A stretch of 64,000 nucleotides of DNA from Huaxiibacter chinensis. GTDB taxonomy: Bacteria; Pseudomonadota; Gammaproteobacteria; Enterobacterales; Enterobacteriaceae. Positions 34,660-44,435 of this stretch are shown here, piece by piece. The DNA lies in assembly GCF_022171985.1 (NCBI RefSeq), contig NZ_JAJVHF010000007.1, forward strand, positions 62,001 through 126,000, read 5' to 3'. The position numbers and the translations under genes are program-made. Positions within the stretch are counted from its first letter, which is position 1; each line of letters begins with the position of its first letter. Below the pieces are notes generated by a model. It did no database searches. It was not told the origin of the DNA and saw nothing but the letters and a program-made list of their open reading frames with translations.

Positions 34660-36300
34660 ATGAGCGAAATGATCACCGTCGGCGACGCCATCGCCAGAAC
34701 GCTGGAGCAGTATCAGGTTGAGGCCATTTACGGCGTCATCTCCATCCACAATTTGCCCATCGCCGATGCGGTAGGGCAGCGCGGGAATATCCGCTTTGTC
34801 CCCGCACGCGGCGAAGCGGGGTCGGTCACCATGGCCGATGCCCATGGCCGTTTTTCCGGGCTTGGCGTGGCGCTGACCAGTACCGGCGCCGGGGCGGGTA
34901 ACGCCGTCGGCGCGCTGGTGGAAGCCATGAACGCCTGCACGCCGCTGCTGCACATCACGGGCCAGGTGGAAAAAGCCTGGCTGGATGCCGATACCGGCTT
35001 TATCCACGAAACCCGCGACCAGCTCACCTTCCTGAAGGCCAGCTCAAAACGGGCATACCGCATCAGCAACGCGCACCAGGCAATTGCGATCCTGCACAAG
35101 GCCATTCAGGAGGCGCAAACCCCGCCGTGCGGGCCGGTCTCCGTGGAGATCCCGATTGATATTCAGGGGGCAAAAATCCCCGTATCGCTGATCACCGCTC
35201 CGGTAAAACCGACGTCGGTTGCCGCGGTTGATACGGCGGTGGTCGACACGCTGTGGGCGCAGCTTAAAGCGGCAAAACAGCCGCTGCTGTGGCTGGGTGG
35301 CGGCGCGCTCCTTAGCGCTGATGCGGTAAAAAAACTGGCGGATGCGGGGGTAACGGTTATCTCCAGCACCCACGCACGCGGCGTGCTGCCGGACGGCCAC
35401 CGCGCCAGCCTGCGGGCGTTTCATAACTCGCCGTCCGTTGAGGCGTTGATCGCCCGGTGCGACTTTACGCTGGTCGCCGGTTCACGCCTGCGCAGCAACG
35501 AAACCCGCTCGTGGACGCTGGAGTTGCCGCATCCCCGCGTCCAGATTGATATCGACCCCGCGGCGGCGAGCCGCAACTATCTGATGGACACAACCCTGGT
35601 GGCCGACTGCGCGGCGCTGTTAACCGCGCTGGCGGCGAAAGCGCAGGGGCGCGAATGGGGCAATGCACAGTGGGATACGCAGGTGCAGCAGGCGCTGGCG
35701 AAAGCCGTTGCGGGGCTACGTGAGCAGTGCGGTGCGTATGCGAAGCTCAACGACGCCATCGAAAAAGCGCTGCCGCAGGATGGCCTGCTGGTCAGGGATA
35801 TCACCGTCTCCGGAAGCCTGTGGGGCAGCCGTCTGTTCCGCGCCAATGGACCGTTAATGAACATCCACTCGCTGGCAGGCGCCATCGGCATGGGGCTACC
35901 GATGGCGATTGGCACGGCGATTGCCAACCCGCAGCGCAAAGTGGTGGGGCTGGTGGGCGATGGCGGCGTGAGTCTGAATCTGGGCGAGATGGCAACGCTG
36001 GCGCAGGAGAAGGCCAACGTGACGCTGCTGGTGATGAACGACGGCGGTTACGGGGTCATGCGCGGCATTCAGGATAAGTATTTCGGCGGGCGTCAGTATT
36101 ACAACGAACTCCATACCCCTGACTTTACGCAGCTGGCGCATGCGATGGGATTACAGGCGTGGAGCGTTGAACGGGCGGAGGATTTCGACGCGGTGATGAC
36201 CGAAGCACTTGCCATACCGGGGCCGTCGGTTGTGGAAGTGCGGATGGGGCAGATTGGCGCCCTGAAGTTTGCCGGGCCGCCGCAGAAGACGCTGTACTAG
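34660..36300 (+). CDS. Thiamine-pyrophosphate-dependent decarboxylase-like enzyme
   Basis: A 546-residue three-domain TPP enzyme of the acetolactate synthase/benzoylformate decarboxylase group. Catalytic Glu52 (PARGEAGSVTMADAHGR), and the TPP-magnesium motif GDG at 433-435 with NDG at 460-462. Relatives decarboxylate 2-oxo acids (for example 5-guanidino-2-oxopentanoate or benzoylformate), so a 2-oxo-acid decarboxylase feeding the upstream aldehyde dehydrogenase is likely. Last gene of the operon; a GC-rich hairpin follows. Confidence 0.87.
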   Translation: MSEMITVGDAIARTLEQYQVEAIYGVISIHNLPIADAVGQRGNIRFVPARGEAGSVTMADAHGRFSGLGVALTSTGAGAGNAVGALVEAMNACTPLLHITGQVEKAWLDADTGFIHETRDQLTFLKASSKRAYRISNAHQAIAILHKAIQEAQTPPCGPVSVEIPIDIQGAKIPVSLITAPVKPTSVAAVDTAVVDTLWAQLKAAKQPLLWLGGGALLSADAVKKLADAGVTVISSTHARGVLPDGHRASLRAFHNSPSVEALIARCDFTLVAGSRLRSNETRSWTLELPHPRVQIDIDPAAASRNYLMDTTLVADCAALLTALAAKAQGREWGNAQWDTQVQQALAKAVAGLREQCGAYAKLNDAIEKALPQDGLLVRDITVSGSLWGSRLFRANGPLMNIHSLAGAIGMGLPMAIGTAIANPQRKVVGLVGDGGVSLNLGEMATLAQEKANVTLLVMNDGGYGVMRGIQDKYFGGRQYYNELHTPDFTQLAHAMGLQAWSVERAEDFDAVMTEALAIPGPSVVEVRMGQIGALKFAGPPQKTLY

Positions 36301-36306
36301 TCGTTT

Positions 36307-36332
36307 GCCCGGTAATGCTACGCTTACCGGGC
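36307..36332. terminator. Hairpin ending the catabolic operon
   Basis: GCCCGGTAA (36307-36315) and TTACCGGGC (36324-36332) form a perfect 9-bp stem with an 8-base loop, 6 bp past the last stop. The following CTGGTTTA is only weakly T-rich; the CCCGGTAA…TTACCGGG core also resembles enterobacterial REP elements. Confidence 0.6.
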
Positions 36333-36392
36333 CTGGTTTACTGGCGTGGGGTTGGGGTTATCACAATGAGCGGGTAAGGTGCCAAATCATGC

Positions 36393-36422
36393 GAAAAAAA
36401 GGAGGCAACTCAGCCTCCTTTC
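36393..36422 (-). terminator. loiP terminator
   Basis: On the minus strand AAAGGAGGC, loop TGAGTT, GCCTCCTTT followed by more T. It starts 5 bp after the loiP stop. The AT flanks make it likely to work in both directions. Confidence 0.85.
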
Positions 36423-36426
36423 CCTC

Positions 36427-37185
36427 TTATTTGATCCCGTCGGCGGCCATGCGGTCGCGAATATGCTGGGCACGTTCAACGGACGCCGGGTGATCGTCAA
36501 ACATGGAGCTTTGACGACCCGCTTCCAGTTTCGCCAGTTTTTCGAAGCTGGTGGCTAAACCGGATGGATTAATTCCGCGTTTGCGCAACAGATCGTAGGA
36601 GTAGTCATCTGCTTCAGATTCCTGACGCTGGGAGAACTGAGAGTTAACCAGTTTCTCACCCACATCGCCAAGCTGGGACTGTGACAGGCTGCCGACAATA
36701 CCGCCCGCCGAAGCCGCTGCCGCGCGCACAGCGTTGGTCCCCAGTGCGACCTGCATCCCTTTCTTCACGTGACCCAGCGCAACGTGGCCCATTTCATGTC
36801 CGATCACCGCTTCCACTTCGTTATCGGTCATCATGTCCATCAGCCCGCTGTAAACGCGGATACAACCATTTGCCATGGCAAAGGCGTTCACATCTTTCGC
36901 CATATACACTTTGTAGTTCACCGGCTGGCCGTTGATGTTATCGCCCAGCGCGGAGGCGATTTTGGTCAAACGCTGCGCGTAGGTGCTGTTTGCCGGGGCG
37001 ATGGTCGCTTTTCCGTCCATCTCTTTACAGGCTTGATCGCTTAATTCTTTTACCTGCGCATCGCTCAGTGAATAGGCCTGAAAGGCTTCGGCACCTGAGC
37101 TCAGCAGGCCGTTAGAATCCATATTCTGACAGCCGCTCAGCAGGAGCGTTGTTCCAAAAGCCAGCACAATTGCACGCATTTTCAT
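36427..37185 (-). CDS. loiP: LoiP, outer-membrane M48 metalloprotease lipoprotein
   Basis: A 252-residue zinc metallopeptidase equal in length to E. coli LoiP (YggG). The lipoprotein signal LLLSGC has its lipid-modified cysteine at residue 19. The HEMGH zinc motif is at 130-134, with the third ligand in the EADDYSYDLL segment. LoiP is known to be induced by low osmolarity and to cleave Phe-Phe bonds in the outer membrane with BepA. It separates the catabolic island from tktA. Confidence 0.95.
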   Translation of the reverse strand: MKMRAIVLAFGTTLLLSGCQNMDSNGLLSSGAEAFQAYSLSDAQVKELSDQACKEMDGKATIAPANSTYAQRLTKIASALGDNINGQPVNYKVYMAKDVNAFAMANGCIRVYSGLMDMMTDNEVEAVIGHEMGHVALGHVKKGMQVALGTNAVRAAAASAGGIVGSLSQSQLGDVGEKLVNSQFSQRQESEADDYSYDLLRKRGINPSGLATSFEKLAKLEAGRQSSMFDDHPASVERAQHIRDRMAADGIK

Positions 37186-37454
37186 GATGTTGCTTCCGTA
37201 GCCATTTATCTGAAAAAAATCTGAAAAGCACCGACAGCGATGCGGGAATGTGCTCAGTATAAGGAATATCGACAGCGCCGGGCGAGTAGATTGCGCAACA
37301 TGCGAGCATGATCCAGAGATTTCTTAAACGGCAAAAGAATGCTCCATGTACATGCTTTGCGGCTTGGGTTACATTGTTGGCACTTTTTTCCGGCGTAGCC
37401 CAAAACGCGCTGTCGTCAAGGGCATGGCCTTTAACAGTCCGATCTGGAGTTAAA

Positions 37455-39446
37455 ATGTCCTCACGTAAAGAGCTTGCTAATGCTATTCGTGCGCTGAGCA
37501 TGGACGCAGTACAGAAAGCCAAATCTGGTCACCCGGGTGCCCCAATGGGTATGGCTGACATTGCCGAAGTGCTGTGGCGAGATTTTTTGAATCACAACCC
37601 GCAGAACCCACTCTGGGCTGACCGCGACCGTTTTGTGCTGTCAAACGGTCACGGCTCTATGCTGATTTACAGCCTGCTGCACCTCACGGGTTATGCACTG
37701 CCTATCGAAGAGCTGAAAAACTTCCGTCAGCTGCACTCCAAAACCCCGGGTCACCCTGAAGTGGGTTACACCGCTGGCGTCGAAACCACCACTGGTCCAC
37801 TGGGTCAGGGTATTGCGAACGCCGTGGGTATGGCGATTGCTGAAAAAACCATGGCGGCGCAATTTAACCGTCCGGGTCACGATATCGTCGATCACTTTAC
37901 CTACGCATTCATGGGCGATGGCTGCATGATGGAAGGCATTTCTCACGAAGTGTGCTCCCTGGCCGGTACGCTGAAACTGGGCAAACTGGTTGCGTTCTAT
38001 GACGACAACGGTATCTCTATCGACGGCCACGTTGAAGGCTGGTTCACAGACGATACGGCGAAGCGTTTTGAAGCCTACGGCTGGCACGTTGTGCGCGGCG
38101 TTGATGGCCATAATGCTGACTCGATTAAACGCGCTGTAGAAGAAGCCCGTGCAGTAACCGATAAACCTTCTCTGCTGATGTGCAAAACCATCATTGGTTT
38201 CGGCTCACCAAATAAAGAAGGCACCCATGATTCTCACGGTGCACCGCTGGGCGACGCTGAAATTGCGCTGACCCGTGAAAAACTGGGCTGGAAATACGGT
38301 CCATTCGAAATCCCTTCTGAGATCTACGCTCAGTGGGATGCGAAAGAAGCCGGTCAGGCCAAAGAAGCGGCATGGAACGAGAAGTTCGCTGCTTACGCGA
38401 AAGCCTTCCCTCAGGAAGCCGCTGAATTCACCCGCCGTATGAAAGGTGAAATGCCCGCTGATTTCGACGCGAAAGCGAAAGAGATCATTGCTACGCTGCA
38501 GGCGAACCCTGCTAAAATCGCCAGCCGTAAAGCGTCTCAGAATGCGATCGAAGCCTTCGGTCCGCTGCTGCCAGAATTCCTGGGCGGCTCTGCTGACCTG
38601 GCGCCATCTAACCTGACTATCTGGTCTGGTTCTAAATCGATTAACGAAGACACCGCGGGTAACTATATCCATTACGGCGTGCGTGAATTCGGTATGACCG
38701 CGATTGCGAACGGTATCTCTCTGCACGGTGGTTTCCTGCCGTACACCTCTACCTTCCTGATGTTTGTCGAGTACGCGCGTAACGCCGTACGTATGGCTGC
38801 GCTGATGAAACAGCGTCAGGTGATGGTCTACACCCATGACTCCATCGGTCTGGGCGAAGATGGTCCAACTCACCAGCCGGTAGAGCAGGTGGCTTCCCTG
38901 CGCGTCACGCCGAACATGTCTACATGGCGTCCATGTGACCAGGTTGAGTCTGCGGTTGCGTGGAAATACGGCGTTGAGCGTCAGGACGGCCCAACCGCTC
39001 TGATCCTCTCCCGTCAGAACCTGGCACAGCAGGAACGTACTCCAGAGCAGCTGGCGAACATCGCGCGCGGTGGTTACGTGCTGAAAGATTGCGCGGGTCA
39101 GCCTGAGCTGATCTTCATCGCGACCGGTTCTGAAGTGGAACTGGCTGTTGCAGCCTGGGAAAAACTGTCTGCTGAAGGCGTGAAAGCGCGCGTGGTTTCC
39201 ATGCCGTCTACCGACGCGTTCGACAAGCAGGATGCCGCGTACCGCGAATCCGTATTGCCAAAAGCGGTTACCGCACGCGTGGCAATCGAAGCGGGTATCG
39301 CTGACTACTGGTTCAAATATGTAGGCCTGAACGGCGCTATCGTGGGTATGACCACCTTCGGTGAATCTGCTCCGGCAGAACAGCTGTTCGAAGAGTTTGG
39401 CTTTACCGTTGAGAACGTTGTCGCGAAAGCGAAAGAACTGCTGTAA
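37455..39446 (+). CDS. tktA: Transketolase 1
   Basis: A 663-residue TPP enzyme of the non-oxidative pentose phosphate pathway, moving two-carbon ketol units between sugar phosphates. Landmarks are [10 protein letters not shown] near the N-terminus, the TPP motif [12 protein letters not shown], and [14 protein letters not shown] in the pyrimidine domain. The family start [15 protein letters not shown] fixes the ATG at 37455 (upstream GGAGT); the longer open frame is leader sequence. Two hairpins follow. Confidence 0.98.
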   Translation: MSSRKELANAIRALSMDAVQKAKSGHPGAPMGMADIAEVLWRDFLNHNPQNPLWADRDRFVLSNGHGSMLIYSLLHLTGYALPIEELKNFRQLHSKTPGHPEVGYTAGVETTTGPLGQGIANAVGMAIAEKTMAAQFNRPGHDIVDHFTYAFMGDGCMMEGISHEVCSLAGTLKLGKLVAFYDDNGISIDGHVEGWFTDDTAKRFEAYGWHVVRGVDGHNADSIKRAVEEARAVTDKPSLLMCKTIIGFGSPNKEGTHDSHGAPLGDAEIALTREKLGWKYGPFEIPSEIYAQWDAKEAGQAKEAAWNEKFAAYAKAFPQEAAEFTRRMKGEMPADFDAKAKEIIATLQANPAKIASRKASQNAIEAFGPLLPEFLGGSADLAPSNLTIWSGSKSINEDTAGNYIHYGVREFGMTAIANGISLHGGFLPYTSTFLMFVEYARNAVRMAALMKQRQVMVYTHDSIGLGEDGPTHQPVEQVASLRVTPNMSTWRPCDQVESAVAWKYGVERQDGPTALILSRQNLAQQERTPEQLANIARGGYVLKDCAGQPELIFIATGSEVELAVAAWEKLSAEGVKARVVSMPSTDAFDKQDAAYRESVLPKAVTARVAIEAGIADYWFKYVGLNGAIVGMTTFGESAPAEQLFEEFGFTVENVVAKAKELL

Positions 39447-39455
39447 TCGCAGCTG

Positions 39456-39522
39456 CCCCGGCGGATGGTCGTCGCCGGGGAAACGCTAAGGCCAGGTAGA
39501 CTAAAATCGCCTGGCTTTTTTT
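39456..39522 (+). terminator. Double hairpin terminator after tktA
   Basis: First stem CCCCGGCG/CGCCGGGG (39456-39480), second stem GCCAGG/CCTGGC (39491-39515) followed by seven T. The second is a typical rho-independent terminator. The rest of the 343-bp gap to cmtB is AT-rich and holds a CRP-like site. Confidence 0.85.
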
Positions 39523-39563
39523 ATGCTTAAGATCACTTTATTTAGATATAGCAAGAGATAAAA

Positions 39564-39579
39564 AGTGATGCGTCTCGCA
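39564..39579. promoter_or_regulatory. CRP-like site upstream of cmtB
   Basis: AGTGATGCGTCTCGCA matches TGTGA-N6-TCACA at 8 of 10 positions with correct spacing. The centre is about 218 bp from the cmtB start. PTS operons are usually catabolite controlled, so it is plausible but unproven. Confidence 0.45.
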
Positions 39580-39789
39580 TAAATGATTATTGTCTTTTTT
39601 GTATATTTGCAGCCAGGATCGCATTCATCGAGTTGCAAAATATAATAATACGCGCAACGCATTGTTATTTAAGATATTCAATTTCCTTCAATTCTTCTCC
39701 TTCCCCCATTTCACCTGTTTGCTTTCATACATTGGCACGCGTATTTTATTTTTACGTTAAGACTGTATCCTAAAAATAAGAGAGTGCTT

Positions 39790-40233
39790 ATGCGACTCAT
39801 AAATTATTTCCCGAATGAATCAATAAAAATTAAACATTCAGCTCATAGCTGGCAAGAGGCTATTGATATCAGCATGGCGTCGTTGCTGCAAAACGGATTT
39901 ATCAATGCGCGCTATATTCAGTCTATTAAAGAATCGACGCTAAAGAATGGTCCTTATTATATTCTGGCGCCCGGCGTGGCGATGCCGCACGCCAGACCAG
40001 AGTGTGGGGCTTTAAAAACGGGAATGTCATTAACCTTATTACAGAGTGGCGTGACCTTTAATGACGTCGATGAGCCCATAAAACTCTTAATTGGTTTATC
40101 CGCCGCCGATCCTGATTCCCATATAGGCGCTATTCAGGCGCTCAGTGAGTTGTTATCTGAAGATGAACACTTAGCGGCACTGTTAAATTGTCAGACGGAA
40201 ACAGAACTGACGGACATTATTGCTAAGGCCTAA
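39790..40233 (+). CDS. cmtB: Mannitol-type PTS enzyme IIA (CmtB)
   Basis: A 147-residue PTS IIA domain of the fructose-mannitol family, equal in length to E. coli CmtB. The phosphorylated histidine is His67 in GVAMPHARPECG. The partner IICB is encoded next. The E. coli Cmt system is called cryptic mannitol PTS; its true sugar is unsettled. A GTG two codons upstream is possible, but the ATG at 39790 matches the family. First gene of cmtBA-yggPFDC. Confidence 0.93.
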   Translation: MRLINYFPNESIKIKHSAHSWQEAIDISMASLLQNGFINARYIQSIKESTLKNGPYYILAPGVAMPHARPECGALKTGMSLTLLQSGVTFNDVDEPIKLLIGLSAADPDSHIGAIQALSELLSEDEHLAALLNCQTETELTDIIAKA

Positions 40234-40260
40234 TCACACTTTCCTTTACAGGATAATATC

Positions 40261-41643
40261 ATGGAAAATAAGTCTGCTCGCGCAAAAGTCCAGGCTTTTG
40301 GGGGCTTTTTGACGGCAATGGTCATCCCAAATATTGGTGCCTTTATTGCCTGGGGATTCATTACCGCATTATTTATCCCAACCGGCTGGCTGCCAAATGA
40401 GCATTTTGCCAAAATCGTCGGCCCGATGATTACCTATTTGTTGCCGGTGATGATTGGTTCAACGGGGGGCCATCTCATCGGCGGTAAACGTGGTGCGGTA
40501 ATGGGCGGAATTGGCACCATCGGGGTGATCGTGGGGGCGGATATCCCTATGTTCCTGGGATCGATGATCATGGGGCCGCTGGGCGGGCTGATGATTAAAT
40601 ATATCGACCGGGCTCTGGAGAAGCGCATCCCCGCTGGTTTTGAAATGGTGATTAATAACTTTTCGCTGGGCATCGCCGGTATGTTGCTGTGCCTGCTCGG
40701 GTTCGAAATTATCGGCCCTGCGGTGTTAATTGCCAACACCTTCGTGAAAGAGTGCATTGAAGCGCTGGTACACGCAGGTTATCTCCCCCTGTTATCGGTT
40801 ATCAATGAACCCGCCAAGATCCTCTTTTTGAACAACGCCATTGACCAGGGAGTGTACTATCCGCTGGGTATGCAGCAGGCCTCCGTTGACGGAAAATCCA
40901 TCTTCTTTATGGTTGCCTCCAATCCCGGTCCCGGGCTCGGATTACTCCTTGCGTTTTCCCTTTTCGGAAAGGGGATGAGTAAACGTTCTGCGCCAGGAGC
41001 GATGATTATCCACTTCCTTGGCGGGATCCATGAACTCTATTTCCCCTATGTGTTGATGAAGCCCCTGACGCTGGCAGGCATGATTGCCGGGGGAATGGCC
41101 GGTACCTGGACATTTAATTTACTCGACGGCGGTCTGGTGGCAGGACCCAGCCCCGGCTCCATTTTTGCCTATCTCGCCTTAACGCCGAAAGGCTCGTTTA
41201 TGGCGACGGTCGCTGGCGTCGCGGTAGGGGCGATAGTGACCTTTGCGGTGACATCCGTGATCCTGAAAATGGAAAAGCCGGTTGTAACCGAAAATGAAGA
41301 TCGTTTTGCGGAATCAACAAAAGCCATTAAATCCATGAAGCAGGAAGGCGCATTTTCACTCAAGAACGTTAAGCGAATCGCATTTGTCTGCGATGCGGGA
41401 ATGGGATCAAGCGCGATGGGGGCGACCACCTTCCGAAAACGACTTGAGAAGGGCGGCCTGGCAATTGAGGTAAAACATTATGCTATTGAGAATATACCTT
41501 CAGATGCAGATATTGTCGTGACGCATGCCAGTCTTGAAGGTCGGGTAAAACGCGTATCAGAGAAACCGTTAATCCTTATTCATAATTATATCGGCGATCC
41601 GCAGCTCGACGTGCTCTACAAAAAGATAACTGCTGAAATCTAA
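40261..41643 (+). CDS. cmtA: Mannitol-type PTS enzyme IICB (CmtA)
   Basis: A 460-residue permease with an N-terminal membrane IIC domain (residues ~15-340, 6-8 hydrophobic segments; GGHLIGGKRGAVMGG and NEPAKILFLNNAIDQG are family landmarks). The C-terminal IIB domain has its phosphorylated cysteine at Cys377 in FVCDAGMGSSAMGA. It transports and phosphorylates a hexitol or related sugar together with CmtB. Same size as in E. coli. Confidence 0.94.
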   Translation: MENKSARAKVQAFGGFLTAMVIPNIGAFIAWGFITALFIPTGWLPNEHFAKIVGPMITYLLPVMIGSTGGHLIGGKRGAVMGGIGTIGVIVGADIPMFLGSMIMGPLGGLMIKYIDRALEKRIPAGFEMVINNFSLGIAGMLLCLLGFEIIGPAVLIANTFVKECIEALVHAGYLPLLSVINEPAKILFLNNAIDQGVYYPLGMQQASVDGKSIFFMVASNPGPGLGLLLAFSLFGKGMSKRSAPGAMIIHFLGGIHELYFPYVLMKPLTLAGMIAGGMAGTWTFNLLDGGLVAGPSPGSIFAYLALTPKGSFMATVAGVAVGAIVTFAVTSVILKMEKPVVTENEDRFAESTKAIKSMKQEGAFSLKNVKRIAFVCDAGMGSSAMGATTFRKRLEKGGLAIEVKHYAIENIPSDADIVVTHASLEGRVKRVSEKPLILIHNYIGDPQLDVLYKKITAEI

Positions 41644-41664
41644 TCTGATTTATAGAGGTTTAAC

Positions 41665-42942
41665 ATGAAAACTAAAGTTGCCGCGATTTATGGTAAGGGC
41701 GATGTACGTTTGCGCGAATTCGATTTGCCTGCAATAACGGATAACGAATTACTGGTCAGCGTTATTTCGGATAGCGTCTGCTTATCAACCTGGAAAGCCG
41801 CCATGCTTGGCAGTGAGCATAAGCGTGTGCCGGATGATTTAGAGAATCATCCTGTCATTACCGGGCATGAATGCGCCGGGGTGATTGTTGAAGTAGGTAA
41901 GAACCTGACAGGGAAATATAAAAAGGGGCAGCGCTTTGTATTACAACCTGCCATGGGTTTACCGTCAGGTTATTCGGCGGGCTATAGCTATGAATACTTT
42001 GGCGGTAATGCTACCTATATGATTATTCCGGAGGTGGCCATTAATCTGGGGTGCGTATTACCCTATAACGGATCTTATTTTGCTGCCGCGTCGTTGGCGG
42101 AACCAGCCTGCTGCATCATTGGCGCGTACAAAGCGAATTACCACACTACGCCGTACGTCTACGAACACCGTATGGGAATAAAGCCTGGCGGAAACCTTGC
42201 TCTGCTGGCCTGTGCAGGGCCAATGGGAATCGGGGCGATTGATTACGCCATCAACGGGGGTGTTCAGCCTTCTCGTATTGTGGTGGGTGATATTGATGAA
42301 GCACGCCTGGCGCAGGCGCGTAAGCTTTTGCCCGTAGAGCAGGCCACTGCAAAAGGGATTGAGCTTATTTATGTGAATACCAGTGGCGTAGACAACCCCG
42401 CCACGGCTCTGCGCGCGCTGACCGACGATGCCGGTTTCGATGACGTCTTTGTCTATGCGGCGGTTCCGTCGGTAGTGGAAATGGCCGACGAACTCCTGGC
42501 GGAAGATGGTTGCCTCAATTTCTTTGCCGGACCTACGGATAAAGATTTTAAGGTTCCGCTTAACTTTTATAACGTCCATTACAACAGCACGCACGTGGTG
42601 GGGACCTCCGGCGGTTCGACCGAGGATATGAAAGAAGCGATCGCGCTGAGCGCGTCAGGCAAGCTGCAACCGTCCTTTATGGTGACACATATTGGCGGGC
42701 TGGACGCGGTGCCCGAGACGGTCCTTAATTTGCCGTCAATTCCTGGGGGCAAGAAACTGATTTATAACGGCGTGACCCTGCCTTTAACGGCAATCTCAGA
42801 TTTTGCTGAGAAAGGTAAGACCGATCCGCTGTTTCGCGAGCTGGCCTCACTGGTTGCCGGGACGCACGGCATCTGGAATGAGCAAGCAGAAAAGTATTTG
42901 CTGGCGCATTTTGGCGTGGATACCGGGGAGGCGATGGCATGA
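41665..42942 (+). CDS. yggP: YggP, zinc-type alcohol/polyol dehydrogenase-like protein
   Basis: A 425-residue medium-chain dehydrogenase homologue. The zinc-ADH catalytic landmark GHECAGVIVEVG is at about residues 72-83, and a Rossmann segment LLACAGPMGIGAIDYAINGG is in the middle. It probably oxidises a polyol phosphate or sugar derivative brought in by CmtAB, by context; no substrate is established. The stop overlaps the yggF start (ATGA). Confidence 0.9.
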   Translation: MKTKVAAIYGKGDVRLREFDLPAITDNELLVSVISDSVCLSTWKAAMLGSEHKRVPDDLENHPVITGHECAGVIVEVGKNLTGKYKKGQRFVLQPAMGLPSGYSAGYSYEYFGGNATYMIIPEVAINLGCVLPYNGSYFAAASLAEPACCIIGAYKANYHTTPYVYEHRMGIKPGGNLALLACAGPMGIGAIDYAINGGVQPSRIVVGDIDEARLAQARKLLPVEQATAKGIELIYVNTSGVDNPATALRALTDDAGFDDVFVYAAVPSVVEMADELLAEDGCLNFFAGPTDKDFKVPLNFYNVHYNSTHVVGTSGGSTEDMKEAIALSASGKLQPSFMVTHIGGLDAVPETVLNLPSIPGGKKLIYNGVTLPLTAISDFAEKGKTDPLFRELASLVAGTHGIWNEQAEKYLLAHFGVDTGEAMA

Positions 42943-43910
42943 TGTCGCTTTCCTGGCCGCTGTTTCGCACTACGGAGCAGGCGGCGCTCGCGGCCTGGCC
43001 TCAAATCGGATGCGGCGATAAAAACAAAATTGACGGACTGGCGGTGAGCGCAATGCGCCATTCTCTCAACCAGATGGCGATTCATGGGCGCATTGTCATC
43101 GGTGAGGGCGAGATTGATCGCGCGCCCATGCTGTGGATAGGGGAAGAGGTCGGCAAGGGCGGCGGACCGAACGTGGATATTGCCGTCGATCCTATTGAAG
43201 GCACCCGGATGGTGGCGATGGGGCAAAGCAATGCGCTGGCGGTAATGGCCTTTGCTCCACAAGGCAGTTTGCTCCATGCACCCGATATGTATATGAAAAA
43301 ACTGGTGGTTAACCGGCTGGCAAAAGGGGCCATCGATCTCCGCTTACCCCTGGTCGATAATCTCCGTAACGTGGCGCAGGCGCTGGGCAAGCCGCTGGAA
43401 AAACTGCGAATGGTCACGCTCGATAAGCCTCGATTACGTGATGCAATTCATGACGCCACCGCGCTGGGCGTGAAGGTTTTCGCCCTGGCGGATGGTGACG
43501 TGGCTGCCAGTGTACTGACCTGTCTGCAGGACAATCAATACGATGTCATGTACACCACAGGCGGCGCGCCGGAGGGGGTGATCTCTGCCTGTGCGGTTGC
43601 CGCACTGGGCGGAGATATGCAGGCAGAGCTTATTGATTACTGTCAGGCGAAAGGGGAGTCGGAAGCGAACAGACGCCTGGCCGCCGGGGAACATCTTCGC
43701 TGTAAAACGATGGGGGTGGAAATCAACCGCGTCTATTCCCTCCGTGAACTCGTGGCAAGTCAGGACGTCATTTTCTCTGCGACAGGTGTCACCGGCGGCG
43801 ATCTGGTGAGCGGTATTCAACAGGTGACGAAGGGTGTGCGCACGCAAACTTTACTGATCGGCGGCGCAGACCGAACGTGTAATATAATAAACTCCCTGCA
43901 TTCATGGTGA
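42939..43910 (+). CDS. yggF: YggF, GlpX-type fructose-1,6-bisphosphatase II
   Basis: A 323-residue class II fructose-1,6-bisphosphatase, homologous to E. coli YggF. Metal and phosphate-binding motifs are intact: VIGEGEIDRAPML, VDIAVDPIEGTRM and TTGGAPEGVISACA. Its presence in a PTS/dehydrogenase operon suggests a role in handling a sugar bisphosphate from the imported sugar. It begins in the yggP stop codon. Confidence 0.94.
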   Translation: MMSLSWPLFRTTEQAALAAWPQIGCGDKNKIDGLAVSAMRHSLNQMAIHGRIVIGEGEIDRAPMLWIGEEVGKGGGPNVDIAVDPIEGTRMVAMGQSNALAVMAFAPQGSLLHAPDMYMKKLVVNRLAKGAIDLRLPLVDNLRNVAQALGKPLEKLRMVTLDKPRLRDAIHDATALGVKVFALADGDVAASVLTCLQDNQYDVMYTTGGAPEGVISACAVAALGGDMQAELIDYCQAKGESEANRRLAAGEHLRCKTMGVEINRVYSLRELVASQDVIFSATGVTGGDLVSGIQQVTKGVRTQTLLIGGADRTCNIINSLHSW

Positions 43911-43925
43911 TTTATCGAGAAACGA

Positions 43926-44435
43926 ATGACGACGCTAACCGAAGACGACGTAATTGAGCAACTGGATGCTCAGCTGGATTTACTTTCGTTTATGACAACA
44001 GCAAATGAAATATTGCTGCTGGGGATTAGACGTTTTCTGCCGTCGCTGTTCGTGAATAATGATGAAGAGATCGTGGAATATGCAGTGAAGCCGTTACTCG
44101 CCCAAAGCGGGCCGCTTGACGATATCAATGTAGCGTTGCGTTTAATTTATGCCCTGGGAAAAATGGATAAGTGGCTTTACGCCGATATCACCCATTTCGC
44201 TCAGTTTGGTCAGTACCTGAATGAACAGAGCGAAATTCCGGGTTTTGCGGATGACATCACCTGGGATTTTATCCGCAACGTAAATAGCATTACCCGTAAT
44301 GCGACCCTGTTCAATGCGCTTACCTCGATGAAATTTGCCGATTTTGCCGCATGGTCTGAGGTTCGTTTTACGGGTATGGTCAAAACGGCAATGACGCTGG
44401 CGGTAACGACAATACTCAAGGAATTAGAGCCGTGA
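43926..44435 (+). CDS. yggD: YggD, MtlR-family regulator
   Basis: A 169-residue all-helical protein of the MtlR family (mannitol operon repressor type), same length as E. coli YggD. MtlR proteins have no classic DNA-binding motif; in the mtl operon MtlR acts as a repressor partner. Its place in the cmt operon suggests it controls these genes. The stop overlaps the yggC GTG start. Confidence 0.92.
   Translation: MTTLTEDDVIEQLDAQLDLLSFMTTANEILLLGIRRFLPSLFVNNDEEIVEYAVKPLLAQSGPLDDINVALRLIYALGKMDKWLYADITHFAQFGQYLNEQSEIPGFADDITWDFIRNVNSITRNATLFNALTSMKFADFAAWSEVRFTGMVKTAMTLAVTTILKELEP

Noticed and set aside
21978..36300. Genomic island with integrase or tRNA attachment site
   Set aside because: The extra genes form a clear synteny break, but I found no integrase, transposase, tRNA or direct repeats at the borders.
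23606..36300. Identification as the iac (indole-acetate) or hca (phenylpropionate) cluster
   Set aside because: Lacks the acyl-CoA-dehydrogenase and amidase genes of iac and the oxygenase beta subunit of hca; several genes here are not part of either.
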